Under the pieces are notes generated by a model, which made no database searches, was not told where the DNA came from, and was given only the letters and a program-made list of their open reading frames with translations. A program made the position numbers and the translations under genes. Of a stretch of 64,000 nt of DNA, positions 14,744 to 23,328 are shown piece by piece. Origin of the DNA: Candidatus Microbacterium colombiense (GTDB lineage: Bacteria; Actinomycetota; Actinomycetes; Actinomycetales; Microbacteriaceae); NCBI GenBank assembly GCA_029203165.1, contig CP119308.1, positions 806,001-870,000 on the forward strand, given 5' to 3'. Position 1 is the stretch's first letter. Each line of letters starts with the position of its first letter.

Positions 14744-15391
14744 TCACGGTCGATTCGCGTCGGCTCGGCGCTTGCCTCCCACGCCCGCACGACGCAGGCG
14801 ATCGGCGATCAGGATGCCGAGGGCGGTGGCGGCCAGGCAGCTGGCGATCGTCACGGCGAAGAAGGCGATCTGCAACGCCAGCGACATCGCACCGAGGTTG
14901 AACCATGCCCATGCCGAGATCGGATACACGATGCCGACCGCGAGCGCGCCGAGGTAGTGCATCCCCGTGCCCCAGTACCGCCACAGCACGAACAGGAACG
15001 GCAGCTCGGTGAACGCCGCCCACCACAGATTCGTCGCGACGCTCGTGAACCCGTAGCCCGAGAACGGCACGAGCACGAGACCGGCGATCAGGGCGACCAG
15101 CAGCCCCACGAGCGGACGCCGCAGCAACCGCAGCGCGATCACCGACGGCAGCAGCCAGAGCCCGGCGAGCGCCATGCCCAGGAACGGCAGCGGCCCGGTC
15201 AGGATCGTCGAGGCCCAGTTCATCGGGGCGAGCAGAACGGCTCCGGCGACGCCGAGCGCCGCGCATGTCAGCAGGATCGCGGTCGGGATGCGGGCGCGGC
15301 GCGAGCCCGCAGTGTGATTCCGCGTCTCGGCGGGTGATTCGGGATGCCGTTCCGACCCCGCGACGTCGGGAGTGCCCGGCGTGCCGCTCAT
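14744..15391 (-). CDS. ECF transporter S component (first of two)
   Basis: A 215-residue membrane protein with about six helices after a 35-residue polar N-terminus. The start of helix 1 (ILLTCAALGVAGA) and the block LLRRPLVGLLVALIAGLV recur in the second S component at 18,831-19,373, so the two are paralogues; both look like the YkoE-type S proteins annotated in actinobacteria. An S component binds the substrate and docks on EcfT/EcfA for import. Its ATG overlaps the stop of the siderophore-interacting protein gene (ATGA). The substrate is unknown; the neighbours and iron box suggest an iron complex. Confidence 0.7.
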   Translation of the reverse strand: MSGTPGTPDVAGSERHPESPAETRNHTAGSRRARIPTAILLTCAALGVAGAVLLAPMNWASTILTGPLPFLGMALAGLWLLPSVIALRLLRRPLVGLLVALIAGLVLVPFSGYGFTSVATNLWWAAFTELPFLFVLWRYWGTGMHYLGALAVGIVYPISAWAWFNLGAMSLALQIAFFAVTIASCLAATALGILIADRLRRAGVGGKRRADANRP

Positions 15392-16263
15392 ACGAGGGGC
15401 TCCGCTGCGGCTTCACGGGCAGCCTTCGAGGCGGGGGATGCCGCGCCGATCTTCCAGTAGCCACAGAAGCTGACGCTGTTCTTGTCGACCCCGCGCTCGC
15501 CGACGAGGTGCTTGCGCACTCCCGAGGCGAGGGCCTGCTCGCCGGCCGCGTAGGCGTGGAACGGTTCCTCGGGAAGCGCGGTCGTGTGGAGCGCGGCGAG
15601 GGCGAGGGCACCGGGCTGCTCGTCGTGCGGTCGCACGATCCACGCGACCTCGATGCCGGACGGATGCGGGAACTCCAGCGCATCCTCCTCGGCGGGAACC
15701 TCGATGATCGCCGTGCCCACGGCATCCGCCGGGAGGGAGGCGCAGATCGATGAGATCGCGGGCAGTGCGGTCTCGTCGCCCACGAGCACGACGCGGTCGG
15801 TGCCGCGCTCTGGGTTGAACGTGAGCCCCTCGTCGATGATCAGCACATGTTCGCCGGGTGCGCAGGTCTCGGCCCAGCGCGACGCCGGTCCCGCGGTGCC
15901 GTCGGCCGCCGAGCCGTGCAGCACGAAGTCGACGTCGATCTCGGCGCCGGCATCAGCCGTGGCGGAGCGGTAGGCCCGCACGCTGTAGTTGCGCATCACC
16001 GGGCGTTCGCCGTCGGGGATGCGCAGGAACTTCAGGTAGCCGAACATCTTGTTCGCCTTGGCGGGCACGCGCTCGAGCCCCGCGTCGCCGCCGATCGGCA
16101 GGAACAGGCGGAACCACTGGTCGAACCCCATCGGGCGGAACTGCTCGATCTCGCCACCGCCCAGCGTCACGCGGATCCAGTGCGCCGACAACCGTTCCGT
16201 GCGCAGCACCTCGAGGTGGATGAGCTCGGTCGACGCGGGCTTGACCATCTTGCTGAATGCCAC
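15388..16263 (-). CDS. Siderophore-interacting protein (FAD-binding ferric reductase)
   Basis: A 291-residue SIP-family flavoprotein. RNYSVRAYR is the FAD-binding R-x-Y-S motif, and VVLVGDETALPAI is the family's nucleotide-domain signature; the C-terminus FCGYWKIG is also typical. SIPs (ViuB, YqjH, the SIP domain of mycobacterial IrtA) reduce ferric siderophores with NAD(P)H or ferredoxin, releasing Fe2+ in the cytoplasm. The GTG at 16263 has AAAGG 7 nt upstream. Lying between EcfT and an S component in one operon, it implies that the importer brings in a ferric chelate which this enzyme then reduces. Confidence 0.88.
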   Translation of the reverse strand: MAFSKMVKPASTELIHLEVLRTERLSAHWIRVTLGGGEIEQFRPMGFDQWFRLFLPIGGDAGLERVPAKANKMFGYLKFLRIPDGERPVMRNYSVRAYRSATADAGAEIDVDFVLHGSAADGTAGPASRWAETCAPGEHVLIIDEGLTFNPERGTDRVVLVGDETALPAISSICASLPADAVGTAIIEVPAEEDALEFPHPSGIEVAWIVRPHDEQPGALALAALHTTALPEEPFHAYAAGEQALASGVRKHLVGERGVDKNSVSFCGYWKIGAASPASKAAREAAAEPLV

Positions 16264-16274
16264 GGTGACGCCTT

Positions 16275-17093
16275 TCAGGGAAGCTGCCAGGGGAAGAACA
16301 CGACGAAGATCACAGCGGATGCCGCGAACCACAGCGCGATGAACACGGTGTCGCGCGTGCGGAACGGTACGAGGTGCCGCTCGGTGCGAGTGGCGTGGGC
16401 CCCGAACGCACGGGAGTCCATCGCGAGGGCGACGCGCTCCGCATGCCGGATGGCGCCGGCCAGCAGCGGCACGATGTACCCCCAGCCGCGGGCGATGCGG
16501 GCGAAGGGGCCGCGTCCGCCGTGGTGGCCGCGCACACGGTGGGCGGCCCGGATCACCGCCAGTTCGTGACCGAAGCGCGGCACGAAGCGGAAGGCTGCGA
16601 GTGCGGTGTAGCCCACGCGGTAGGGCACCCGCAACTGCTGCACACTCGCCCGCACCAGGTCGGGCCCGCTGGTCGTGAGGCCGCCGAGAAGGGCGAGCGA
16701 GATGATCGCCCCGAGCCGCACCGCCGTGGCGAAACCGATCTCGAGCGCCCCGGTGTAGAGCGTCCACTCACCGATGCTCAGCGCCGGCGCGGTCGTGCTC
16801 ACGGGGCCCGCATCGACCCAGAGCGAGAAGCCGACGCCGATCGCCGCGATGCCGACGGGCACGCCGAGCAGCAGGATGAGCAGGATCCGCGGCGTCATGC
16901 GTGCGCCGGCGAGGATCACGAGGTAGGCCAGAGCGAGGAAGGTCGCGGGCGTGGCGAGGTCGCGCACGAACACGAGCAGGATCATCGCCGGGGCGACGGC
17001 GGCGACCTTGGCGAGCGGGTTCAGTCCGTACAGGAACTGGTGCCGCGACGTCGCGACCATCGCGGCATAGGGGTCGAAGACGGCGACGCTCAT
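16275..17093 (-). CDS. ecfT: ECF transporter transmembrane component EcfT
   Basis: A 272-residue membrane protein of the CbiQ/EcfT family. It begins FDPYAAMVATSRHQFLYGLNPLAKV (the typical LNPLAKL entry), has five or so helices, and carries the two Ala-Arg-Gly-type coupling helices (about AAHRVRGHHGGRG and MDSRAFGA) that engage the ATPases. It couples ATP hydrolysis to toppling of the S component. The ATG overlaps the stop of the ATPase gene by 4 nt and the SIP gene follows after 11 nt, so all are co-transcribed. Confidence 0.88.
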   Translation of the reverse strand: MSVAVFDPYAAMVATSRHQFLYGLNPLAKVAAVAPAMILLVFVRDLATPATFLALAYLVILAGARMTPRILLILLLGVPVGIAAIGVGFSLWVDAGPVSTTAPALSIGEWTLYTGALEIGFATAVRLGAIISLALLGGLTTSGPDLVRASVQQLRVPYRVGYTALAAFRFVPRFGHELAVIRAAHRVRGHHGGRGPFARIARGWGYIVPLLAGAIRHAERVALAMDSRAFGAHATRTERHLVPFRTRDTVFIALWFAASAVIFVVFFPWQLP

Positions 17094-18751
17094 GATTCCA
17101 CCGTCCGCGCATGGGCGGCGAGCACACGCTGGAGCGTGGGCAGTCTCAGGCCGGCATCGGTGAAGACCTTCTCGTCGCGGAACAGGTCGGCCGTGCGTCC
17201 GGCCGCGTGCACCCGCCCCTCGGCGAGCACGATCGTGTGGGTGGTGTGCTCGGCGACCAGCTGCAGGTCGTGCGTCACGATCACGATCGTCGTGCCGTCG
17301 TCGCGCAGGTCGCGCAGCAGGGCCAGCAGTTCCGCCGCCCTGGCACGATCCTGGCCGAAGGTCGGCTCGTCGAGGGCGAGCACGCGGGGCCGGGTGATCA
17401 AAGCGGTGCCGACCGAGAGGCGCCGCTTCTCGCCGCCCGATAGCAGGAACGGATGCACGTCGGCCTTGTGCTCGAGACCGAAGCGCGCCAGCATCTCGTC
17501 GACGCGCGTGGTGATCTCGGCATCCGGGGTGCGGCGTAGGCGAAGACCGTGCGCGAGTTCGTCGAACACGGTGTGCGCGATGAACTGGTGCTCGGGGTTC
17601 TGGAACACGAATCCGATGCGGGCGGCCAGGTCGCGGGGCGATGCGGTCGCAGGGTCCAGCCCGTCGACCTCGACCTGACGCTTGGGCGGCGGTACGACGC
17701 CGGCGAGGGCCTGGATGAGCGTCGTCTTGCCCGCACCGTTCGCGCCCACGATGGCGGTGAGGCTTCCGCTGCCGATCTCGAGATCGACGCCGTGCAGGAT
17801 CTCGGTGCGGTGACGGGTGACGGTCAAGCCGCGGGCGCGGAGCAGTGTGGGGCCGTCGGCTACGGGGGTGGCGGTGTCGAACAGTGGGGGTGCGGCACGG
17901 TCGTCGAGGGAGGCGGCGAGCTGCTCGGCGGTGAGGGGGAGCGGATCGAGCCGGATGCCGTCGGCCCGCATCCGCAGCGCCGCGAGCGTGGCTGCGGGGA
18001 GCCACACGCCCATCTCGATGAGCTCGTCGGCGTGGGTGCGGATGATCTCGGCCGCCGGCCCGTCGAAGACGACGGATCCCGCTCGGTCGAGCACGATGGT
18101 GCGGGTCACGAAGCCCATCGCGGCATCGAGGTTGTGTTCGACGAGCAGGATGGCGCGATCGCCCGCGGCGACGACATCGGCGAGCGCGGCGTACACGTCG
18201 TCGATGCCCTGCGGATCGAGGTTCGCCGTCGGCTCGTCGAGCACGATCAGGGGCGAGCCCATCGCGAGGGCGCACGCGATCGCGAGGCGCTGGCGTCCTC
18301 CGCCGGAGAGTCGGTCGGGGTTCTCATCGCGCCGCTGCCACAGCCCCACGCGGCGCAGGGAGTCCTCGGTGCGGGTGCGGACCTCGTCGAGCTCCAGCCG
18401 CAGATTCTCGGGTCCGAAGGCCACCTCGTCGTAGACGGTGCCGGTGACGATCTGCGCATCCGGGTCCTGGAACACCATCGCCACATGCGTGCTCAGCGCG
18501 GCGGTCTCGGCATCCGCGGTGTCGATGCCCCCGGCCTGGACCGTGCCGGTCATGGTCGCGGGAAGCGCGTGGGGGATGAGGCCGTTCAGGGCCAGCGTGA
18601 GCGTCGATTTGCCCGAGCCGGATGGACCGAGCAGCAGCACCACCTCACCGGGATCGATGTCGAAGCTCACGTCGCGCGGCGAAGGGTGCGCGGCATCGGC
18701 GTGGGTGAGCGAGAGGTCACGCACGCGGAGGAGAGGCGCGGATGGGCGCAC
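17090..18751 (-). CDS. Fused ECF ATPase (EcfA1-EcfA2)
   Basis: A 553-residue protein holding two ABC ATPase domains in tandem. Domain 1 has Walker A GPSGSGKST (about residue 42), signature LSGGGRQRLAIA and Walker B LIVLDEPTANLD. Domain 2 has Walker A GANGAGKTT, signature LSGGEKRRLSVG and Walker B VLALDEPTFGQD. All catalytic motifs are intact. In most ECF systems these are two proteins; the fused form is common in actinobacteria. It starts with GTG at 18751, the first gene behind the iron-box promoter, and feeds EcfT, SIP and the S component in one operon. Confidence 0.9.
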   Translation of the reverse strand: MRPSAPLLRVRDLSLTHADAAHPSPRDVSFDIDPGEVVLLLGPSGSGKSTLTLALNGLIPHALPATMTGTVQAGGIDTADAETAALSTHVAMVFQDPDAQIVTGTVYDEVAFGPENLRLELDEVRTRTEDSLRRVGLWQRRDENPDRLSGGGRQRLAIACALAMGSPLIVLDEPTANLDPQGIDDVYAALADVVAAGDRAILLVEHNLDAAMGFVTRTIVLDRAGSVVFDGPAAEIIRTHADELIEMGVWLPAATLAALRMRADGIRLDPLPLTAEQLAASLDDRAAPPLFDTATPVADGPTLLRARGLTVTRHRTEILHGVDLEIGSGSLTAIVGANGAGKTTLIQALAGVVPPPKRQVEVDGLDPATASPRDLAARIGFVFQNPEHQFIAHTVFDELAHGLRLRRTPDAEITTRVDEMLARFGLEHKADVHPFLLSGGEKRRLSVGTALITRPRVLALDEPTFGQDRARAAELLALLRDLRDDGTTIVIVTHDLQLVAEHTTHTIVLAEGRVHAAGRTADLFRDEKVFTDAGLRLPTLQRVLAAHARTVES

Positions 18752-18772
18752 GGCGGAACCCCGGGTCGGTGG

Positions 18773-18807
18773 ATCGTACCGTTCTAACTTAGCCCAGCCT
18801 TACCTTC
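18773..18807 (-). promoter_or_regulatory. DtxR/IdeR-type iron box over the ECF operon promoter
   Basis: Plus-strand 18789-18807 reads TTAGCCCAGCCTTACCTTC; on the minus strand AGGTAAGGCT matches one half of the DtxR consensus (TWAGGTWAGSCTWACCTWA) perfectly, and 13 of 19 positions match overall. Downstream on the minus strand, AAGGCT (inside the box), a 17-bp spacer and TACGAT (plus-strand 18773-18778) make a plausible promoter, so bound iron-loaded repressor would cover the -35. It lies 38-56 nt before the ATPase start. Confidence 0.7.
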
Positions 18808-18830
18808 ATCGCCATCGACGGGAGGGGCGG

Positions 18831-19373
18831 TCAGCGTCGCGCGACGCCCGCGCGCGACAGGGCAGCGCCGACTCCGAGGCCGACGGCGGTCCACGCGATC
18901 GGGCCGAGCACCGAGATCACCAGGTAGAGCACCTGGGCCCACGGAGCGAGAGTGCTCAGGTGTGCCGCGAAGAAGACCACCACGGCGACGATCAGACCGA
19001 TGACGGTCGCCGAGATGAAGAAGCGCCACGGTCCCCAGGCGCGGTACCGGGTGAGTGCGGCGACGCCCTCCTGGATCGCGCCGAACAGCAGAGCCGTGCC
19101 GATGAAGCGCAGCGCCCAGGCGGGATTGAACGCGCTCGCCACGAGCGCGGCGATCAGGTGGGTGACCAGCGCGACGAGCGGTCTGCGCAGTACCTCCTGC
19201 GCGATGATGCCCGGCAGCACGTGCGATCCGAGCAGCAGACCGTAGGCGAAGGGAGCGGTGAGCAGCACGACCGGGGTCAGCAGTCCGGCGATGCCGCCGA
19301 TGATGCCCGTCGCGACGCCGATGGCCGCGCACACCAGCAGAACTCTGGTCGACAGGACAGGGGTGCGGGCCAC
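18831..19373 (-). CDS. ECF transporter S component (second)
   Basis: A 180-residue, roughly six-helix membrane protein. Helix 1 (VLLVCAAIGVATGI) and VLRRPLVALVTHLIAALV align with the S component at 14,744-15,391. It starts with GTG at 19373 under its own leaderless-type promoter (TAGGCT, 6 nt, GTG) and ends 79 bp before the ATPase gene, with the iron box between. It therefore could be expressed when the rest of the operon is repressed and may serve a second substrate through the shared EcfT/EcfA module. Confidence 0.7.
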   Translation of the reverse strand: MARTPVLSTRVLLVCAAIGVATGIIGGIAGLLTPVVLLTAPFAYGLLLGSHVLPGIIAQEVLRRPLVALVTHLIAALVASAFNPAWALRFIGTALLFGAIQEGVAALTRYRAWGPWRFFISATVIGLIVAVVVFFAAHLSTLAPWAQVLYLVISVLGPIAWTAVGLGVGAALSRAGVARR

Positions 19374-19379
19374 CCCCTC

Positions 19380-19385
19380 AGCCTA
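19380..19385 (-). promoter_or_regulatory. -10 box of the leaderless second S-component gene (TAGGCT)
   Basis: Minus strand TAGGCT, six bases (gagggg), then GTG at 19373. The gagggg could also act as a weak ribosome site but is directly adjacent to the GTG. Confidence 0.45.
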
Positions 19386-19545
19386 CTTGCGCGCGGGCAC
19401 ACCCGGGCGTCGGTGGACCGTGCAAAAAGCCGCTCGTCGCGCCGACCACGCCGCTCGTCGCAGCATCCGCCGTCCCGTCCGTGTCCGCGCGCGGATGCTT
19501 CCTAGCGTGGGACAACGCAATGATGCGCACACCGAGGAGAACCCC

Positions 19546-21795
19546 ATGACCGCACCGCACCGCGGCGACATCGTCACCGATCCGAAACTCCCTCCCGTCG
19601 CCCTCACCGACGAACACCACGAGAAGTCCAGTCGCTGGACCCTCCCGAAGATCCTCCTCTGGTCGGCCATCGCGCTGCTGGGGGCCGTCGCCTGGACCAT
19701 GCTCGCGATCGTCCGCGGAGAGACCGTCAACGCGATCTGGTTCGTGTTCGCCGCGGTCTGCACGTACCTGATCGGGTACCGCTTCTACTCCAAGGTGATC
19801 GAGAAGTACATCACCCGCCCGGACGACCGACGCGCCACCCCCGCCGAGGTCAAGCAGGACGGCAAGGACTACGTCCCCACCGACCGCCGCGTGCTCTACG
19901 GCCACCACTTCGCCGCCATCGCCGGCGCCGGCCCGCTCGTGGGCCCCGTGCTCGCGGCGCAGATGGGCTACCTGCCCGGAACGATCTGGATCATCGTCGG
20001 TGTCGTGCTCGCCGGTGCCGTGCAGGACTACACGGTGCTCTTCTTCTCGATGCGCCGCGGCGGTCGCACGATCGGACAGATGGCACGGCAGGAGCTCGGT
20101 CGCATCGGCGGCACTGCGGCGATCGTCGCCTCGTTGCTGATCATGCTGATCATCGTCGCGATCCTCGCGCTCGTCGTCGTCAACGCCCTCGGCGAGAGCC
20201 CCTGGGGTGTCTTCTCGGTGGCGATGACCATCCCGATCGCGATCTTCATGGGCATCTACCTGCGGTTCCTCCGCCCCGGCAAGGTCACCGAGGTCTCGAT
20301 CATCGGCTTCGTGCTGCTCATGGCCGCGATCATCGGCGGCGGCTGGGTCGCCGGCACCGACTGGGGTCAGGCGATCTTCCACCTCGACCGCACCACGATC
20401 GCATGGGGCATCATCATCTACGGCTTCATCGCCGCGGTGCTCCCGGTCTGGCTGCTGCTCGCTCCCCGCGACTACCTCTCCACCTTCATGAAGATCGGTG
20501 TGATCGTGATGCTCGCCGGTGCGATCATCCTCGTGCGTCCCGAGATCACCGTCCCCGCCGTGAGCATCTTCGGCGAGAACGGCATGGGCCCGGTGTTCGC
20601 AGGTCCGCTCTTCCCGTTCCTGTTCGTGACGATCGCGTGCGGTGCCCTGTCCGGGTTCCATGCGCTGATCGCCTCGGGCACGACGCCCAAGCTCATCGAG
20701 AAGGAGCGTCAGTCGCGCTTCATCGGCTACGGCGGCATGCTCATGGAATCGTTCGTCGCGATCATGGCGCTCGTCGCCGCGATCTCGATCGACCAGGGCA
20801 TCTACTTCGCCATGAACGCGCCGACAGCGGCGACAGGGGGCACGGTCGAAGGGGCCGTCGCCTTCGTGAACTCGCTGGGGCTGACGGGGGTGACGCTCAC
20901 GCCCGAGATGCTGACGGGCACGGCCGAACTGGTCGGCGAGGAGTCGATCGTGTCGCGCACCGGTGGAGCCCCGACGCTCGCGCTCGGACTCGCGCACATC
21001 ATGCAGCAGGCGCTCGGCGGGCAGGCGCTCATGGCGTTCTGGTACCACTTCGCGATCATGTTCGAGGCGCTGTTCATCCTCACCGCGGTGGATGCCGGAA
21101 CCCGCGTCGCCCGCTTCATGCTGCAGGACTCGATCGGCGCCTGGTTCCCCAAGTTCCGCGACGTGTCCTGGCGTCCCGGAGTCTGGATCTGCACCGCGAT
21201 CATGGTGGCCGGCTGGGGAGCAATCCTCATCCTCGGCGTCACCGACCCGCTCGGCGGCATCAACACCTTCTTCCCACTGTTCGGCATCGCGAACCAGCTG
21301 CTCGCCGCGATCGCGCTCGCCGTGGTGATGGCCATCGTCGCCAAGCGCGGCAAGAGTTACATCAAGTGGCTGTGGATCATCGGGCTGCCGCTCGCGTTCA
21401 CCGCGGTCGTCACGATCACGGCGTCGCTGTACAAGATCGCCTCCCCTGTGCCGGCGATCGGCTACTGGGCAAACCACTTCAAGTACGTGGCCGCTCGCGA
21501 CTCCGGCGACACCTCGCTCGGAGCGCCGGAAGTGCTCGAAGCCGTCATCCGCAACACCGCGGTGCAGGGCACCCTGTCGATCATCTTCGTCACCCTCGCG
21601 ATCGTCGTGATGGTCGCCGCAGTCGTCGTGACGATCAAGGCGATCCGCAACGGCGGAGGCGAGAACACGGAGGACGAGCCGGTCGCCTCGCGTCGATTCG
21701 CCCCCGCCGGGTTCCTGCCGAACGCCGACGAACGCGAGCTCGAGAAGCAGTGGGAGCCGCTCCTCGCCGATGAGCGCCGCACCTCGGGTCACTGA
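19546..21795 (+). CDS. cstA: CstA-type carbon starvation / pyruvate transporter
   Basis: A 749-residue membrane protein with some 16-18 helices; the core begins RRVLYGHHFAAIAGAGPLVGPVLAAQMGYLPG, the diagnostic CstA block, and continues with GALSGFHALIASGTTPK. E. coli CstA and BtsT import pyruvate (and peptides were suggested earlier). AGGAGA lies 6 nt before ATG 19546. It is followed without a break by ybdD and by a LytS/LytTR two-component system, the same gene logic as the E. coli BtsSR-BtsT pyruvate-sensing system, so pyruvate uptake is the best guess for the substrate. Confidence 0.9.
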   Translation: MTAPHRGDIVTDPKLPPVALTDEHHEKSSRWTLPKILLWSAIALLGAVAWTMLAIVRGETVNAIWFVFAAVCTYLIGYRFYSKVIEKYITRPDDRRATPAEVKQDGKDYVPTDRRVLYGHHFAAIAGAGPLVGPVLAAQMGYLPGTIWIIVGVVLAGAVQDYTVLFFSMRRGGRTIGQMARQELGRIGGTAAIVASLLIMLIIVAILALVVVNALGESPWGVFSVAMTIPIAIFMGIYLRFLRPGKVTEVSIIGFVLLMAAIIGGGWVAGTDWGQAIFHLDRTTIAWGIIIYGFIAAVLPVWLLLAPRDYLSTFMKIGVIVMLAGAIILVRPEITVPAVSIFGENGMGPVFAGPLFPFLFVTIACGALSGFHALIASGTTPKLIEKERQSRFIGYGGMLMESFVAIMALVAAISIDQGIYFAMNAPTAATGGTVEGAVAFVNSLGLTGVTLTPEMLTGTAELVGEESIVSRTGGAPTLALGLAHIMQQALGGQALMAFWYHFAIMFEALFILTAVDAGTRVARFMLQDSIGAWFPKFRDVSWRPGVWICTAIMVAGWGAILILGVTDPLGGINTFFPLFGIANQLLAAIALAVVMAIVAKRGKSYIKWLWIIGLPLAFTAVVTITASLYKIASPVPAIGYWANHFKYVAARDSGDTSLGAPEVLEAVIRNTAVQGTLSIIFVTLAIVVMVAAVVVTIKAIRNGGGENTEDEPVASRRFAPAGFLPNADERELEKQWEPLLADERRTSGH

Positions 21796-21796
21796 C

Positions 21797-22036
21797 ATGG
21801 CCAGTCCTCGGGCGGATGCCGCGACCACCCCTCTGCGAGCGCTCCTCAGCGCCGCGGGGCGGGTGGGCCGCGGCATCCGCTGGTACATCACGACGCTGAT
21901 GGGCGACACCGCCTACGCGACCTATGTCGCCCATCATCGCCGCGAGCATCCGGGCGAGGAGCCGATGACCGAGCGTGAGTTCTGGCGGCAGCGGATGGAC
22001 GATCAGGATCGCAACCCCGGTGCGCGCTGCTGCTGA
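21797..22036 (+). CDS. ybdD: YbdD/YjiX family small protein
   Basis: A 79-residue protein with the family's core (IRWYITTLMGDTAYATYVAHHRREHPGEEPMTEREFWRQ) and the diagnostic C-terminal Arg-Cys-Cys. It almost always follows cstA; in E. coli, YbdD is needed with CstA for pyruvate uptake. The ATG at 21797 follows the cstA stop by one base; an upstream in-frame ATG at 21770 overlaps cstA and cannot be excluded. The two terminal cysteines invite a metal or redox role that has not been shown. Confidence 0.85.
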   Translation: MASPRADAATTPLRALLSAAGRVGRGIRWYITTLMGDTAYATYVAHHRREHPGEEPMTEREFWRQRMDDQDRNPGARCC

Positions 22037-22050
22037 GGCCGCCGCGTGCC

Positions 22051-22056
22051 TAGGCT
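22051..22056 (+). promoter_or_regulatory. -10 box of the leaderless kinase gene (TAGGCT)
   Basis: TAGGCT, six bases (gaaccc), ATG at 22063. The 15-base string from the box to the ATG differs by one base from that before the 3-methyladenine glycosylase gene (42,164). A separate start here would let the sensor genes be expressed independently of cstA. Confidence 0.5.
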
Positions 22057-22062
22057 GAACCC

Positions 22063-23244
22063 ATGACCGACGTCGTTCTCGCCGCGGTCCTCGGCGCGGT
22101 CGGGGGCATCGTGCTCACGGTGCTGCTGCTGCTCGCCCGACGGCTCGCGCGGGGTGCGACCGATCTCGGGAGCGACGCCGAGCAGGCAGCCCTGCGCGCG
22201 CTTCACCACGCGAGCCTCGCCGCACCCCATCTGCGCGGAGGGCTGTCGACGCCCGAGGTCACCACGGCCGCACGCCACCTGCGTGTGCTGCTCGGCAGCG
22301 TCGCGGTCGCGATCGTCGGCGCCGACGACACGGTCTCGTTCGACGGAGCATCCGACGGGCTGGAGCCCAGCGCACTGCGCATCGCCGAGCGCGTGCGGGC
22401 ATCGGGACGGCGTCAGGTGTTCCCGGCATCCGGTGACGCCGATCACCTCGAGGGCGTCGGCGCACCGATCCTCGTCGACGGTCGTGTGGTCGGAGTGGTC
22501 GTCGCCTTCGCCGCTCCGGTGCGCGCGACGCTCATCCGCGCGGCGGAGGAGGTCGCGGACTGGTGCGCCGCGCAGGTCGAACTGGGCGGCCTCGACGCCT
22601 CACGCGCCCAGCTGGCCGAGGCCGAACTGCGCTCGTTGCGGGCGCAGATCTCGCCGCACTTCATCTACAACGCTCTGACCGCGATCGCCTCGTTCATCCA
22701 CACCGACCCGGCGCGGGCCCGCGAGCTCGTGCTGGAGTTCGCCGACTTCACGCGCTACTCCTTCCGGCGGCAGGGCGAGTTCACGACGCTCGCCGACGAG
22801 TTGGGCAGCATCCACTCCTATCTGGAGCTGGAGCGCGCGCGCTTCGGCGAGCGCCTGCAGGTCACGCTGCGCATCGCCCCCGAGACCCTCGCGACGGTCA
22901 TCCCCTTCCTCTCGGTGCAGCCGCTGGTCGAGAACGCCGTGCGTCACGGCCTCGAACCGGGCGAGGGCGGAGGCGAGATCCTCATCGCGTCACGCGACGA
23001 CGGCACGCACACCGAGATCACCGTCGAGGACGACGGTATCGGCATGGATCCGGAGGGGCTGCGCGCCGTGCTCACCGCCGGCGACGACGGCCTGCACGTG
23101 GGGCTGCGCAACGTCGACACGCGCCTGCGCCAGCTGTACGGCACCGACGGGGGACTGGTCGTGGAGACGAACACGGGCGCGGGTACCCTGGTGCGCATGC
23201 GGGTGCCCAAGTCGCAGCCGCTGAACGATCCGGACAACGACTGA
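22063..23244 (+). CDS. LytS/BtsS-type sensor histidine kinase
   Basis: A 393-residue kinase. One N-terminal membrane helix (residues 4-25), then a GAF-like sensor region (about 60-180), then the HisKA_7TM-less LytS-type kinase core: H199 in QISPHFIYNAL is the phosphorylated histidine, followed by the N box QPLVENAVRHGLEP and the G boxes DDGIGMD and GLRNVDTRLRQLYG. The core is complete. In E. coli the related BtsS senses pyruvate; here the single helix shows that sensing is probably in the GAF-like region. It ends LNDPDND followed by TGA, right at the start of an unusual 21-bp repeat array that bridges it to the response regulator gene in the same frame. Confidence 0.88.
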   Translation: MTDVVLAAVLGAVGGIVLTVLLLLARRLARGATDLGSDAEQAALRALHHASLAAPHLRGGLSTPEVTTAARHLRVLLGSVAVAIVGADDTVSFDGASDGLEPSALRIAERVRASGRRQVFPASGDADHLEGVGAPILVDGRVVGVVVAFAAPVRATLIRAAEEVADWCAAQVELGGLDASRAQLAEAELRSLRAQISPHFIYNALTAIASFIHTDPARARELVLEFADFTRYSFRRQGEFTTLADELGSIHSYLELERARFGERLQVTLRIAPETLATVIPFLSVQPLVENAVRHGLEPGEGGGEILIASRDDGTHTEITVEDDGIGMDPEGLRAVLTAGDDGLHVGLRNVDTRLRQLYGTDGGLVVETNTGAGTLVRMRVPKSQPLNDPDND

Positions 23245-23328
23245 GATGTCCTGGACGACGAGTGGGATGTCCTGGACGACGAGTGGGATGTCGCGGACGA
23301 CGAGTGGGATGTCGCGGACAACGAGTGG
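23245..23328 (+). repeat. Four 21-bp tandem repeats between kinase and regulator genes
   Basis: Units at 23245, 23266, 23287 and 23308 have the pattern gatgtc(ct/gc)ggac(g/a)acgagtgg. In the shared kinase/regulator frame each encodes DV(L/A)D(D/N)EW with no stop; one frame over, the array forms most of a 31-codon open frame. The kinase's last codons (gacaacgactga) look like a further unit in which TGG has become the stop TGA. Confidence 0.9.

Noticed and set aside
19462..19499. Hairpin agcatccgc/gcggatgct before cstA as a regulatory element
   Set aside because: gcatccg/cggatgc are among the most frequent words of this genome, so a 9-bp pair made of them is likely chance.
19378..21909. Antisense open frame of about 840 codons opposite cstA
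   Set aside because: Composition is Asp/Arg/His-rich with no hydrophobic or domain signature; cstA on the other strand is unambiguous.
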